From an uncultured Clostridia bacterium (lineage in GTDB: Bacteria > Bacillota > Clostridia > UBA1381): DNA of 64,000 bases. The stretch is from positions 1 through 64,000 of the forward strand of contig CANQJC010000003.1 of the NCBI GenBank assembly GCA_947624165.1, given 5' to 3'. The position numbers and the translations under genes were made by a program. The stretch's first letter is position 1; each line of letters starts with the position of its first letter. The notes beneath the pieces are model-generated. The model ran no database searches and was not told the DNA's origin. It saw only the letters and a program-made list of their open reading frames with translations. This document shows positions 1 to 7,543 of this stretch, one piece after another.

Positions 1-818
1 TAAGTCATCGGACGAAGCGCGTATACCTCCTTGTCCTTTTCGGGGTCGCCCAAAACGAACATGCCGTCCTGATAGTGATCCCAGTGACCCGATATTTTAT
101 AAAGGTCGCTCTTTGCCATAAACGGTGTTTTCGTAAGCTGCCAGCCGCGCTTTTGTTCCTCATCCTCGACCCAACGCTGGAGCGTCTGGATTATTCTCGC
201 GCCCTTTGGAAGCATTATCGGAAGTCCCTGACCGATATAGTCAACAGTCGTAAACAATTCAAGATCGCGTCCGAGCTTATTGTGGTCGCGTTTCTTCGCT
301 TCCTCGAGCTGTTCCAAATGCGCTTCAAGGTCAGCCTTATTTGTAAACGCCGTGCCGTAAATACGCTGAAGCATTTTATTGTGTTCGTCGCCGCGCCAGT
401 ACGCGCCGGTCGCGGAAAGAAGCTTAAACGCCTTTACTTTAGACGTATAGTTTACGTGCGGACCGGCGCAAAGGTCGGTAAAATCTCCCTGCTTGTAGAA
501 AGAGATAACCGCGTCGTCGGGTAATTCGTTAATAAGCTCGATTTTATATGGTTCATCTTTCATGAGTTCAAGAGCTTCGTCTCTGGGAAGCTCGAAACGC
601 TCGATTTTAAGGTTCTCCTTCGCGATTTTCTTCATTTCCTTTTCGAGCGCTTCCAAGTCCTCGGGAGTAAACGCGTGCTCCGTGTCGAAGTCGTAATAGA
701 AGCCCGTGTCAATAGCCGGACCGATCGCAAGCTTTGTGTCGGGGAAAAGCCTTTTCACCGCCTGCGCAAGCACGTGCGACGCGCTGTGGCGAAGTGTTTG
801 AAGTTCGTTAAGTTCCAT
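1..818 (-). CDS. thrS: Threonine--tRNA ligase, N-terminal part (runs off window start)
   Basis: Charges tRNA-Thr with threonine in the cytoplasm. It is absent from the ORF track because the gene continues past base 1; I read 272 codons from the ATG at 816-818. The protein begins directly with the editing domain (HSASH near residues 11-15 is the HxxxH zinc/editing motif, and DLCAGPH is its partner), then enters the class II catalytic core (WRGDEHNKMLQRIYG, later ALRPM at the window edge). It lacks the N-terminal TGS domain of the E. coli type; such a short form is familiar in Clostridia from general knowledge. A T-box leader lies immediately upstream. Identity is secure; the missing C-terminal catalytic and anticodon-binding part cannot be judged. 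Confidence 0.95.
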   Translation of the reverse strand, partial: MELNELQTLRHSASHVLAQAVKRLFPDTKLAIGPAIDTGFYYDFDTEHAFTPEDLEALEKEMKKIAKENLKIERFELPRDEALELMKDEPYKIELINELPDDAVISFYKQGDFTDLCAGPHVNYTSKVKAFKLLSATGAYWRGDEHNKMLQRIYGTAFTNKADLEAHLEQLEEAKKRDHNKLGRDLELFTTVDYIGQGLPIMLPKGARIIQTLQRWVEDEEQKRGWQLTKTPFMAKSDLYKISGHWDHYQDGMFVLGDPEKDKEVYALRPMT

Positions 819-839
819 GTTTATACACCCTTTCTTAAA

Positions 840-1075
840 TAAAAAGACCCCTAAAGCTATTATAGCCTTAGGGGTGCAAAAAATTACACGGTTCCACCCT
901 AATTACAACCCTCTCGGATTGTCACTCGGTTAGGTCTTTATCGCAGACTTACGGTACAGTTCGCTGTACTGCTCCAAAGTGGTGTTCGCCCTTAGCCCGC
1001 CAAAGAACCCTTCCAGCCGCGAGGTTCTCTCTCTTGTGGTTTTTGCCACGGGTTACTGTCTTTTTCATCGCTATA
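840..1075 (-). promoter_or_regulatory. T-box leader of thrS (threonine-specific)
   Basis: Read on the reverse strand, the leader carries the T-box core AGGGTGGAACCGTG (about 887-900), a stem I with an AGTA element and a GGCTGGAAG distal loop, and a specifier loop GAAC-ACC-A whose ACC triplet (981-983) is a threonine codon. An intrinsic terminator follows, then the thrS start. Uncharged tRNA-Thr is expected to pair with the specifier and the T-box bulge, stabilise the antiterminator and switch thrS on. Confidence 0.93.
841..876 (-). terminator. T-box-controlled attenuator of thrS
   Basis: The stem GACCCCTAAAGCTA/TAGCCTTAGGGGT is followed on the reverse strand by a T run. Its 5' arm overlaps the region just after the T-box core, as expected for a terminator that competes with the antiterminator. 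Confidence 0.88.
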
Positions 1076-1079
1076 TTGT

Positions 1080-1109
1080 ATTATACACACGACGGCGCCG
1101 TTTTGTCAA
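1080..1109 (-). promoter_or_regulatory. Sigma-A promoter of thrS leader
   Basis: Reverse strand shows TTGACA (1104-1109), an 18-base spacer and TATAAT (1080-1085). The start point would fall near 1073, at the beginning of the T-box. Confidence 0.85.
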
Positions 1110-1129
1110 GGGATTTTTAAGGATTTTCT

Positions 1130-2323
1130 TCACATTACGTATTCCGCCGTATCGATTTCAACAGTATTGTTGTCCTTTTTTGAATTTTTATATTCCTCGT
1201 ATTCCTCCGGCGTCATAACCGCGCCGACGTTTTTGCATACGCTTTGCGCGGCTGCCGCCTGCTCCTTTGAACAAACGATATGTCCCGCGTTTGCGCATTC
1301 GAGCAGATTTTTTATATCCTCCGCACTTACGTCCTCGTCAATCGTCAAAACTCCGCAGTTCTGCACGGCAACGCCGTCCGACGCGTGGAGCATTTCGTTC
1401 GTAACGCGGACGCTTCGGGTATTTGCGAATGTCATTTCCTTTACGATTTCGAGCTTTTTGTACTTCGCGCCCAAATTTCTTATCGCGGCGGCGTTTTTGC
1501 GCGTCACGGTGATTTTCCCCGTCACAACGAGCTTTTCGAGCCGTGAAAGAGCATCCGCGATATTGCCCCGCGCGTCGAGGTTGCCGAAAACAAACAGTCG
1601 TGTTCCGTACTCGTCTATGAGATCCGTAGTTAACTTCGCGCTGCCGTTCACGATCGCGCATTCGGACGGCGCAGGGATAATTTCCGTATCATAATCGAAC
1701 ATCGAAAGACATTCATCAACTCTGTCCTCATGCGTGATAAATCTCTTTGTTTTGAATTTTACGTTCATTTCGGTAAGCCTTGAAACGTCAACCGCCCTGT
1801 CAGTGAGACTGACCGTGCCGCCGACGTAATATTTGCCGTCACGCGCCGCGCGGGCGATAAACATATCGTTGATCGTGAGCTTTGAATGGAGCTTTGTATA
1901 GTCGTCGGGGTACGTGCCTATGCAGCCGTTTATATTTACGTTCGCGAGCGAGCTAACAATGCTTTCGGGGCATTCCAGATTGCCGTTTACGTCAATGTAC
2001 GAGTACGCTTCAACCGCCCTGTTTGCGCCCTTTTCGATCTCCACGCCGCCGTTTACGGTGAGAACAGTACCCTTTTGTGGCATAGCCGCCGCCGTTATTT
2101 TATGCGGTCCGTTTATCTCGACGACCGGCACGTCGTCTTTTGTTGACAGAATTTTCGCTGTGTTGATTTCCGCGCCCAGACGACTTAGTACCTCGCGGCT
2201 GCGGTCGTCGATAAGCATTACCGCCGTGTTGATTTCGATTTTGTCATACTTCGCGTACGATTCCTCGTTAATGTTCCTCGCGTCGCATTTTGCGCAGTTT
2301 ATTTCCAGCTTTTTCTTTTCCAT
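1130..2323 (-). CDS. Unrecognised repeat-rich protein co-encoded with an ECF sigma factor
   Basis: 397 residues, not recognised. There is no signal peptide or membrane segment. A CAKCDARN stretch sits at residues 10-17 (one CxxC, too little for a zinc ribbon). The body shows many short strand-like units with asparagine-glycine turns (EINGPHKI, VNGGVEI, DVNGNL, NINGCI, VNGSAKL, FGNLDARGNI), which suggests a right-handed beta-helix or bactofilin-like solenoid. The last third repeats a strand/short-helix alternation (LVVTGKITV, LEIVKEMTF, GVLTIDEDV). The ATG lies two bases after the sigma-factor stop with a GGAGGAATAATC leader, so the two are one transcription unit. It may be an effector or regulator of the sigma factor; that is inference. 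Being soluble, it does not look like a classical membrane anti-sigma factor. Confidence 0.7.
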   Translation of the reverse strand: MEKKKLEINCAKCDARNINEESYAKYDKIEINTAVMLIDDRSREVLSRLGAEINTAKILSTKDDVPVVEINGPHKITAAAMPQKGTVLTVNGGVEIEKGANRAVEAYSYIDVNGNLECPESIVSSLANVNINGCIGTYPDDYTKLHSKLTINDMFIARAARDGKYYVGGTVSLTDRAVDVSRLTEMNVKFKTKRFITHEDRVDECLSMFDYDTEIIPAPSECAIVNGSAKLTTDLIDEYGTRLFVFGNLDARGNIADALSRLEKLVVTGKITVTRKNAAAIRNLGAKYKKLEIVKEMTFANTRSVRVTNEMLHASDGVAVQNCGVLTIDEDVSAEDIKNLLECANAGHIVCSKEQAAAAQSVCKNVGAVMTPEEYEEYKNSKKDNNTVEIDTAEYVM

Positions 2324-2325
2324 GA

Positions 2326-2790
2326 TTATTCCTCCTTCAGCATTTTACGCAGTTTTCTTCGCGTTCCACTCAACCTTGACCGAACCGTACCTGGCGGCAT
2401 ATTAAACATTTCGCCGATTTCCTTTGAGCTGTAACCCTCGAAGTATCTCATACGGAACATTATCCCGTCGGGGTACGGCAGCGTATTTATAAGCTCGTCC
2501 GTCTCCGTGTCGGCGTAATCGTCGTCATCGGCGGCGATATCGGGCAAGTCGTCCGAAACGCTCTCGAAAGCGGAATGACGCACACGGTCGAGGTATATGT
2601 TTTTGATTGTCGTATACAGCCACGCGCGTGACTGCATCGGGTGAAGCTTTTCGAGCGTTTCGGAGCGGCTCAGTGCGCGCGCAAAACTCTCCTGAACAAT
2701 GTCCTCCGCCGCCGTTTCGTCGCCGCACATACCCGTGCACCACGAAACAAGCTCATCGAAAAACTCACCGTACAACTCATCTATCGTCAT
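2326..2790 (-). CDS. ECF-type RNA polymerase sigma factor
   Basis: About 154 residues, ECF size. Region 2 spans roughly residues 10-75 (AAEDIVQESFARAL is the region 2.2 signature, SRAWLYTTIKNIYLDRVR is 2.3-2.4) and region 4 roughly residues 100-150 (LPYPDGIMFRMRYFEGYSSKEIGEMF as helix-turn-helix, then PGTVRSRLSGTRRKL). Region 3 is missing, as usual in ECF factors. The track start at 2799 is a GTG with a three-base spacing from AAGGG; I prefer the ATG at 2790, but the choice is not decisive. It is the first gene of a two-gene unit with the repeat-rich protein, and an ECF-like promoter upstream suggests autoregulation. Confidence 0.9.
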   Translation of the reverse strand: MTIDELYGEFFDELVSWCTGMCGDETAAEDIVQESFARALSRSETLEKLHPMQSRAWLYTTIKNIYLDRVRHSAFESVSDDLPDIAADDDDYADTETDELINTLPYPDGIMFRMRYFEGYSSKEIGEMFNMPPGTVRSRLSGTRRKLRKMLKEE

Positions 2791-2828
2791 ATACCTCACC
2801 GTCCCTTTTATCCGCGTTCACTTATATA

Positions 2829-2851
2829 ACGTATAAAAAGGCAAAAATGTT
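2829..2851 (-). promoter_or_regulatory. Candidate ECF-type (autoregulatory) promoter
   Basis: Reverse strand reads CAACATTTTT, with AAC at 2849-2851, 17 bases, then CGT at 2829-2831, about 38 bases before the sigma-factor start. This resembles the AAC/CGT pattern of ECF-dependent promoters. No sigma-A TTGACA/TATAAT pair is visible in the same gap. Confidence 0.4.
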
Positions 2852-2868
2852 GAAGTTTATCGGAAATT

Positions 2869-3330
2869 TTATATCTGTTTCGCGAGATTTATCATCTCTA
2901 TCGCACCGAGAGCGCAGTCGTAGCCCTTGTTTCCCGCCTTTGTTCCGGCGCGCTCTATTGCCTGTTCGATGTTGTCGGTCGTGAGTATGCCGAACATTAC
3001 GGGAACGCCCGTGGCGAGCGATACCTGCGCGATACCCTTTGAAACCTCGTTGCAGACGTAATCGTAATGTGAGGTCGCGCCGCGTATTACCGCGCCCAGG
3101 CAGATCACCGCGTCATACTTGCCGCTCTCAGCCATTTTCTTAGCCATAAGCGGTATCTCAAACGCGCCGGGTACCCACGCGAGAGTGATGTTGTCGCCGC
3201 TTACGTCGTGGCGAAGCAGCCCGTCCTCCGCGCCGCTTATGAGCTTTGATACTATAAACTCGTTGAAACGCGACGCTACAATGCCGATTTTGACGTCCTT
3301 TGCTACTAATTTTCCTTCTAAGATTTTCAT
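2869..3330 (-). CDS. ribH: 6,7-dimethyl-8-ribityllumazine synthase
   Basis: Condenses 5-amino-6-ribitylaminouracil with 3,4-dihydroxybutanone 4-phosphate to make lumazine, the penultimate step of riboflavin synthesis. 153 residues, full length. Family motifs seen: [10 protein letters not shown] near the start, [26 protein letters not shown] (ribityl/phosphate site with the catalytic histidine), and [11 protein letters not shown]. The start has a perfect AGGAGG seven bases upstream. Last gene of the rib operon; a 226-base palindromic repeat element separates it from ribBA. Confidence 0.98.
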   Translation of the reverse strand: MKILEGKLVAKDVKIGIVASRFNEFIVSKLISGAEDGLLRHDVSGDNITLAWVPGAFEIPLMAKKMAESGKYDAVICLGAVIRGATSHYDYVCNEVSKGIAQVSLATGVPVMFGILTTDNIEQAIERAGTKAGNKGYDCALGAIEMINLAKQI

Positions 3331-3356
3331 GGTATTTCCTCCTTGTATTTATGTGT

Positions 3357-3582
3357 TAAATTATGATTTGTCTGAGAAATGCGGGCGACCGCAAGGGTCG
3401 CCCCTACGGAAGGCTCCCCTAATAGGGGAGCTGTCGCACGTAGAGTGACTGAGGGGTTTTGACGGACGAACATGGTTCGCCCCTACGAAATCCTGTTGAC
3501 ATCGGATTGTCGGGGACGGGCGGCCGATGACCGTCCCTACGCCTACGCCATAATCGCGCACGTGCAGCTAAATCATAATTTA
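3357..3582. repeat. Palindromic repeat cluster bounded by 13-bp inverted repeats
   Basis: A GC-rich block in the ribBA-ribH gap is enclosed by perfect 13-bp arms, TAAATTATGATTT (3357-3369) and AAATCATAATTTA (3570-3582); the right arm supplies the ribBA stop codon. Inside are four palindromic modules: GGGCGACC..GGTCGCCC (3383-3403), GCTCCCCT..AGGGGAGC (3413-3431) with a following variable hairpin, GGACGAAC..GTTCGCCC, and GGGCGG..CCGTCC. Three of the four end in CCCTACG. Related modules occur at 4833-4883 and 6639-6744. It holds no plausible gene; the 66- and 99-residue track ORFs here are frame shadows. Confidence 0.85.
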
Positions 3583-4785
3583 TTCCTTATCATAATTCAA
3601 ATAATGCCCCATTTTATGCTGTTTTGTGAGCAAATAAAACTCGTCGTCCGCGCCGGCTTCAATCTGTATCGAAACTCGCTCGACTATTTCAAGCCCGAAT
3701 TTTTCCAACCCGTCTATTTTAAGCGGATTATTCGTCATAAGCCGCATTTTGCCTACTCCAAGCTCAGCTAAAATCTGTGCCCCGACGCTGTAATCGCGCA
3801 TATCCTCGGGGAAACCGAGCGCGAGGTTCGCTTCTACGGTGTCCATGCCCTCGTCCTGCAACGCGTACGCGCGGATCTTATTTATAAGCCCGATTCCGCG
3901 CCCCTCCTGCCTTAAATAGAGCAGCACTCCCCTGCCCTCTTTTGCGATTCGTTTCATCGCCGCGTCGTACTGTTGACCGCAGTCACAACGCGCGCTGCCG
4001 AGCGCGTCGCCTGTCAGGCACTCCGAATGTACGCGGCATAAAATCGGCTCGTCGGGGTTCATTTCGCCCATTGTGAGTGCGACGTGGTGCTCGCCGTTAA
4101 GTTTGTTCACAAAGCCGTGAATCGTGAATTTGCCGTAACGCGTCGGGAATTTCGCTTTCGCCACGCACTCGACTATGACCTCGTGCTCGCGGCGGTACTT
4201 TTCCAAATCAGCCACCGATATAAGCGCAAATCCATGCTTTTGCGCAAACTCCGTAAGCTGCGGCAGACGCATCATGTGACCGTCGTCAGCCATAATTTCA
4301 CAGCACAGTCCGCACGGATTAAGTCCTGCGTATTTCAGTAAATCGACCGTCGCTTCGGTATGTCCTTTACGCTCGAATACACCGCCGTTTTTCGCAATTA
4401 GCGGGAACATATGCCCCGGTCTGCGAAAATCGGACGGACTCGCGTTTTCGTCGGCGATTTTCTTAGCCGTATCGGCGCGCTCGTACGCAGATATTCCCGT
4501 AGTCGTTCCGACCGCGTCAACCGACACGGTGAACGCCGTCTCGTGATTGTCGGTGTTGTCGGCAACCATGGGTAAAAGGTGCAGCCTCGCCGCCCATTCG
4601 TCCGACATCGGCATACAGATAAGTCCCTTTGCATAGCTCGCCATAAAGTTGAGCATTTCACCCGTGGCAAACTCGCACGCGGCAATTAAATCGCCTTCGT
4701 TTTCGCGGTTCTCGTCGTCAACCACCATTATCATTTTTCCCTGCTTCAAATCCTCTATAGCTTCGGGAATTGTGTTAAACTGCAT
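3580..4785 (-). CDS. ribBA: Bifunctional 3,4-dihydroxy-2-butanone-4-phosphate synthase / GTP cyclohydrolase II
   Basis: Provides both precursors of lumazine: the N-terminal half makes dihydroxybutanone phosphate from ribulose 5-phosphate, and the C-terminal half opens GTP. 401 residues. The DHBP-synthase part (about 1-200) shows [13 protein letters not shown] and RRPGHMFPL...GHTEA; the GTP cyclohydrolase II part (about 203-398) shows the zinc site [18 protein letters not shown] and the arginine motif RQEGRGIGL. Both catalytic halves look intact. Third gene of the rib operon, flanked on both sides by palindromic repeat clusters. Confidence 0.98.
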   Translation of the reverse strand: MQFNTIPEAIEDLKQGKMIMVVDDENRENEGDLIAACEFATGEMLNFMASYAKGLICMPMSDEWAARLHLLPMVADNTDNHETAFTVSVDAVGTTTGISAYERADTAKKIADENASPSDFRRPGHMFPLIAKNGGVFERKGHTEATVDLLKYAGLNPCGLCCEIMADDGHMMRLPQLTEFAQKHGFALISVADLEKYRREHEVIVECVAKAKFPTRYGKFTIHGFVNKLNGEHHVALTMGEMNPDEPILCRVHSECLTGDALGSARCDCGQQYDAAMKRIAKEGRGVLLYLRQEGRGIGLINKIRAYALQDEGMDTVEANLALGFPEDMRDYSVGAQILAELGVGKMRLMTNNPLKIDGLEKFGLEIVERVSIQIEAGADDEFYLLTKQHKMGHYLNYDKE

Positions 4786-4832
4786 TTTATGTCAACCTCT
4801 CCTTTCATTACTCTACGTTAAAATATATTCCA

Positions 4833-4883
4833 TTTAAACTCCGTAGGGCGATCCTCGCGGTCACCCGCCATACATAGTTTAAA
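4833..4883. repeat. Short palindromic repeat between ribE and ribBA
   Basis: One GC-rich module (on the reverse strand GCGGGTGACCGCGAGGATCG, then CCCTACGG) is flanked by inverted arms TTTAAACT (4833-4840) and AGTTTAAA (4876-4883). The core matches the first module of the 3357-3582 cluster with few changes, and again the right arm supplies the upstream gene's stop codon, here ribE. Confidence 0.75.
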
Positions 4884-5514
4884 ATCCGTTTTTAGCTAAA
4901 AACTCATACGTTATACCGCTTTTGGGAATATTTTCCGACGGCTGCATCAGCTTTTCAACATACTTTGCGATTATATCACATTCAAGATTTACCGCGTCGC
5001 CCGCGCGTTTTTCGAGCAGCGTCGTTTCGCCGCCGGTGTGCGGAATTATCGAAACCTCAAAGCATTTATCGTCCACGTATGCGACAGTCAGGCTTATCCC
5101 GTCGATCGCGACCGAGCCTTTTTCGACGATATAACGCAGAATTTCACTCTCCGCCGCGACCGTCACCCAAACCGCGTTTCCGTCGTTTCGCATATTTGTC
5201 ACCGTCCCCGTGCCGTCAATGTGACCGGAAACTATATGCCCCCCGAAGTGCCCGTCGGCTTTCATCGCGCGCTCCAAATTAACGCGGCTGCCGACCGAAA
5301 GCGCGCCGAGCGCGGTGCGGCTGAACGTTTCGTTCATCACATCCGCGGTGAAAATGCCGTTTCCGATCTCAACCGCGGTCAGACAAACGCCGTTTACCGC
5401 AACGCTGTCTCCGATTTTAATACCGTCTGTAATGCCGCATTTTATCGTCACAGTTCCGCGCTGCGTATTTTTAGCCGTCACAGTTCCGACGGTTTCGATC
5501 AACCCCGTAAACAT
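4879..5514 (-). CDS. ribE: Riboflavin synthase, alpha chain
   Basis: Dismutates two lumazines into riboflavin and the pyrimidinedione precursor. 211 residues from the ATG at 5514 (MFTGLIETVG, the near-invariant N-terminus). The track start at 5523 is a GTG that touches the Shine-Dalgarno AAAGGAG, so the ATG nine bases later is preferred. The two repeated lumazine-binding barrels are visible (MFTGLIE...GVCLTAV and MKADGHFGGHIVSGHIDG...GISLTVA). The ribosome-binding site lies inside the end of ribD, so the two are translationally close. Confidence 0.97.
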   Translation of the reverse strand: MFTGLIETVGTVTAKNTQRGTVTIKCGITDGIKIGDSVAVNGVCLTAVEIGNGIFTADVMNETFSRTALGALSVGSRVNLERAMKADGHFGGHIVSGHIDGTGTVTNMRNDGNAVWVTVAAESEILRYIVEKGSVAIDGISLTVAYVDDKCFEVSIIPHTGGETTLLEKRAGDAVNLECDIIAKYVEKLMQPSENIPKSGITYEFLAKNGF

Positions 5515-5519
5515 GGGCT

Positions 5520-6608
5520 TCACTCCTTTACAACGTCATATTCCGCCATTATGTCGCCGTCGACCGGCGATACGGCTCTTAATTTCAGCTTAACGGCGTT
5601 TTTCATAAGCTCAATTCCCACGCCGCCGACAGGCGTTTTCGCGCCGGTTCCTCCGATTATTTTGGGGGCGATAAATACTTTTACTTGATTTACAATACCG
5701 CTTTGCAGAGCTGCGAAATTCAATTCTTCGCCGCCTTCGAGAATAACGCTGTCGATTTGCATTTCGCCGAGCCGTTTCATTAACTCCGTCAAATCCACAC
5801 GTCCGTTTTTGTCGGGGGCAAAAATTACCTCTATTCCCTTTTCGCTTAATGCTTTTTCCTTTTCCGCGTCCTTCACGGCTACCGCGACGATTGTGCGAAC
5901 GGTCTTTGCTGTTTTTGCTATTTCGCTGTCGAGCGGCATACGCATTTTACTGTCACAGATTATTCTGATCGGGTCGTTTCCGTTCTCGATACGGCAGTTA
6001 AGTCTCGGATCATCTGCCAGAACCGTGCCGATACCGACCATTATCGCCGCGTATCTGTTCCTGTCCTCGTGCGTGATACGGCGTGATTTTTCATTTGAAA
6101 CCCATCTGCTGTCGCCCGTGCATGAGGTGATTTTTCCGTCGGCGGTCATTGCGTATTTCATCATTACATACGGCGTTTTCGTGCAGATATAGTGGAAAAA
6201 TATCTCGTTCAGTGCGTCGCACTCGTCTTTTAAAACGCCCGTACAAACCTCGATCCCATGCTCGCGAAGTTTTTTTATACCGCCGCCCGCGACGAGCGGA
6301 TTAGGGTCGTCAGAGCCGATAAACACGCGCTTTATTTTATTTTCAATCACCGCGTCAACACAGGGCGGCTGCTTGCCGTGATGGCAGCACGGTTCGAGCG
6401 TGACGTACATATCCGCGCCCTCGGGAGACGCTTTGCAGTTTTTTAACGCGTTACGCTCCGCGTGAAGCTCTCCGTATTTTTCGTGATACCCCTCGCCGAT
6501 AATAACGCCGTTTTTCACAATAACCGCACCGACGAGCGGGTTTGGATCAACGCGCCCCGCGCCCTTTTCGGCAAGCGCGATTGCGCGCCGCATAAATTGT
6601 TCATCCAT
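5520..6608 (-). CDS. ribD: Bifunctional pyrimidine deaminase/reductase of riboflavin synthesis
   Basis: Deaminates the GTP-derived diaminopyrimidine and reduces its ribosyl side chain. 362 residues. The deaminase domain (1-about 145) has HAERNAL and PCCHHGKQPPCV, the zinc-binding and catalytic residues. The reductase domain (about 146-360) has MKYAMTADGKI, DSRWVSNEKSR and ILEGGEELN. First gene of the operon behind an FMN riboswitch. A palindromic repeat cluster lies between the riboswitch terminator and the start codon. Confidence 0.98.
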   Translation of the reverse strand: MDEQFMRRAIALAEKGAGRVDPNPLVGAVIVKNGVIIGEGYHEKYGELHAERNALKNCKASPEGADMYVTLEPCCHHGKQPPCVDAVIENKIKRVFIGSDDPNPLVAGGGIKKLREHGIEVCTGVLKDECDALNEIFFHYICTKTPYVMMKYAMTADGKITSCTGDSRWVSNEKSRRITHEDRNRYAAIMVGIGTVLADDPRLNCRIENGNDPIRIICDSKMRMPLDSEIAKTAKTVRTIVAVAVKDAEKEKALSEKGIEVIFAPDKNGRVDLTELMKRLGEMQIDSVILEGGEELNFAALQSGIVNQVKVFIAPKIIGGTGAKTPVGGVGIELMKNAVKLKLRAVSPVDGDIMAEYDVVKE

Positions 6609-6638
6609 TGTATGTTCTCCTGTTTGTATTCATTAAAT

Positions 6639-6744
6639 AAACCTCTCTGTCAGCTTCGCTGACAGCTCCCCTATTAGGGGAGCCTCATAGTCGGGCGGCC
6701 AATGACCGCCCCTACGTGTACCGCCATAGGCGGCGAATGGGTTT
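6639..6744. repeat. Palindromic repeat cluster between FMN riboswitch and ribD
   Basis: Four back-to-back palindromes: TGTCAGC-TTCG-GCTGACA, GCTCCCCT-ATT-AGGGGAGC, GGGCGG-CCAATGA-CCGCCC followed by CTACG, and CCGCC-ATA-GGCGG. The first two are the reverse complement of the second module at 3413-3457, and the third equals the fourth module there. Ends are weakly symmetrical (AAACC/GGTTT). It lies in the transcribed leader downstream of the riboswitch terminator. Confidence 0.75.
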
Positions 6745-6754
6745 TTGCCACTCA

Positions 6755-6793
6755 TAAAAAAATAACGGCTCCAAAATACATCAGAGCCGTTAT
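6755..6793 (-). terminator. Riboswitch expression-platform terminator
   Basis: Reverse strand: AACGGCTC...GAGCCGTT stem followed by a run of T (plus-strand A run at 6755-6762), directly after the FMN aptamer. Confidence 0.88.
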
Positions 6794-6796
6794 AAA

Positions 6797-6908
6797 CTAA
6801 CCTTCTCACATCCGGACTTTACCGTCGGCTTTGGAATTTCACCAAATCATGCCAAAATGGCTCGCGGGCTGTAACCGCCGGTAGGGAATTTCACCGCACC
6901 CCGAAGAA
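6797..6908 (-). promoter_or_regulatory. FMN riboswitch (RFN element)
   Basis: Reverse strand carries the hallmark RFN blocks in order: CGGGGTGCGGTGAAATTCC, CCGGCGGTTACAGCCCGCGA, GGTGAAATTCC, GACGGTAAAGTCCGGATG and the closing AGAAGG. FMN binding should favour the terminator that follows and lower expression of ribD-ribE-ribBA-ribH. Confidence 0.96.
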
Positions 6909-6927
6909 TATATTTTCTATAATAATT

Positions 6928-6955
6928 ATTATAGCACTGTTTTGCGCTTTGTCAA
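6928..6955 (-). promoter_or_regulatory. Sigma-A promoter of the rib operon
   Basis: TTGACA (6950-6955), 16-base spacer, extended -10 TGCTATAAT (TATAAT at 6928-6933) on the reverse strand; the start point falls just before the aptamer. Confidence 0.85.
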
Positions 6956-6988
6956 TATTATTGTTAAGGATTTTTTACTTGTGATACA

Positions 6989-7030
6989 AAAATAAAGCAG
7001 GAAACCATACTGCCGTTTCCTGCTTTATTT
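6989..7030 (-). terminator. Terminator of the 7035-7481 gene
   Basis: Long perfect stem AATAAAGCAGGAAAC/GTTTCCTGCTTTATT just past the stop codon; AT-rich ends allow function in both directions. Confidence 0.85.
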
Positions 7031-7034
7031 TAGT

Positions 7035-7481
7035 TTATTTACTCAGCATATTCTTTAACAACTTAATCAAATTAAAATCATATAGTGTTAAATATCTTTT
7101 AGGAACATATAATGCTCTTATTGATTTTCTTGACACAGGATATACTATATTCCAATGCTCCACATTCAAGTCAAAAATATCATTTTCTTTAGGCATAATC
7201 GTCCCATATAATACATATCTATTGCCGCTTGGCTCAATATAATCTGTAGAATATATTTTACTTAAATAATTAAATGGACTATTGCCCGTTAAGTTATCAA
7301 AATATAATTGTTTGTCTGTATTTTCAACTCTCCAGTTTCCGCCCGTTACTTGTTCATGATAACATAAATATCCACTCTCTATATTGTCGTCAGAAACATC
7401 TATTGCAAACTTGACAGGAATAAAATCAACTGCAAATAACAATATTATCAAAAAAATGGATATTTTGATTAGCTTTTTCAT
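7035..7481 (-). CDS. AT-rich orphan exported or membrane-anchored protein
   Basis: 148 residues, not recognised. A lysine-rich start (MKKLIK) leads into one hydrophobic segment (about residues 6-22, ISIFLIILLFAVDFIPV), an uncleaved anchor or signal peptide with no obvious lipobox. The remaining roughly 125 residues are aromatic-rich and predicted extracytoplasmic. The track start at 7496 places the Shine-Dalgarno GGAGGG inside the coding region, so the ATG at 7481 is chosen. Base composition is clearly more AT-rich than its neighbours, with AT-rich codons throughout, which suggests recent acquisition. It has its own terminator and stands alone between the rib and uvr operons. Confidence 0.65.
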   Translation of the reverse strand: MKKLIKISIFLIILLFAVDFIPVKFAIDVSDDNIESGYLCYHEQVTGGNWRVENTDKQLYFDNLTGNSPFNYLSKIYSTDYIEPSGNRYVLYGTIMPKENDIFDLNVEHWNIVYPVSRKSIRALYVPKRYLTLYDFNLIKLLKNMLSK

Positions 7482-7543
7482 GTGCTCGCCCTCCATATGT
7501 TACAAAATGATTGGATAATAGTTTTGGGACACATTATATAATA

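Noticed and set aside
3361-3561. 66-codon ORF in the ribBA-ribH gap and the idea of a CRISPR array there
   Set aside because: The palindromic modules differ from each other and have no regular repeat-spacer spacing; the ORF is a by-product.
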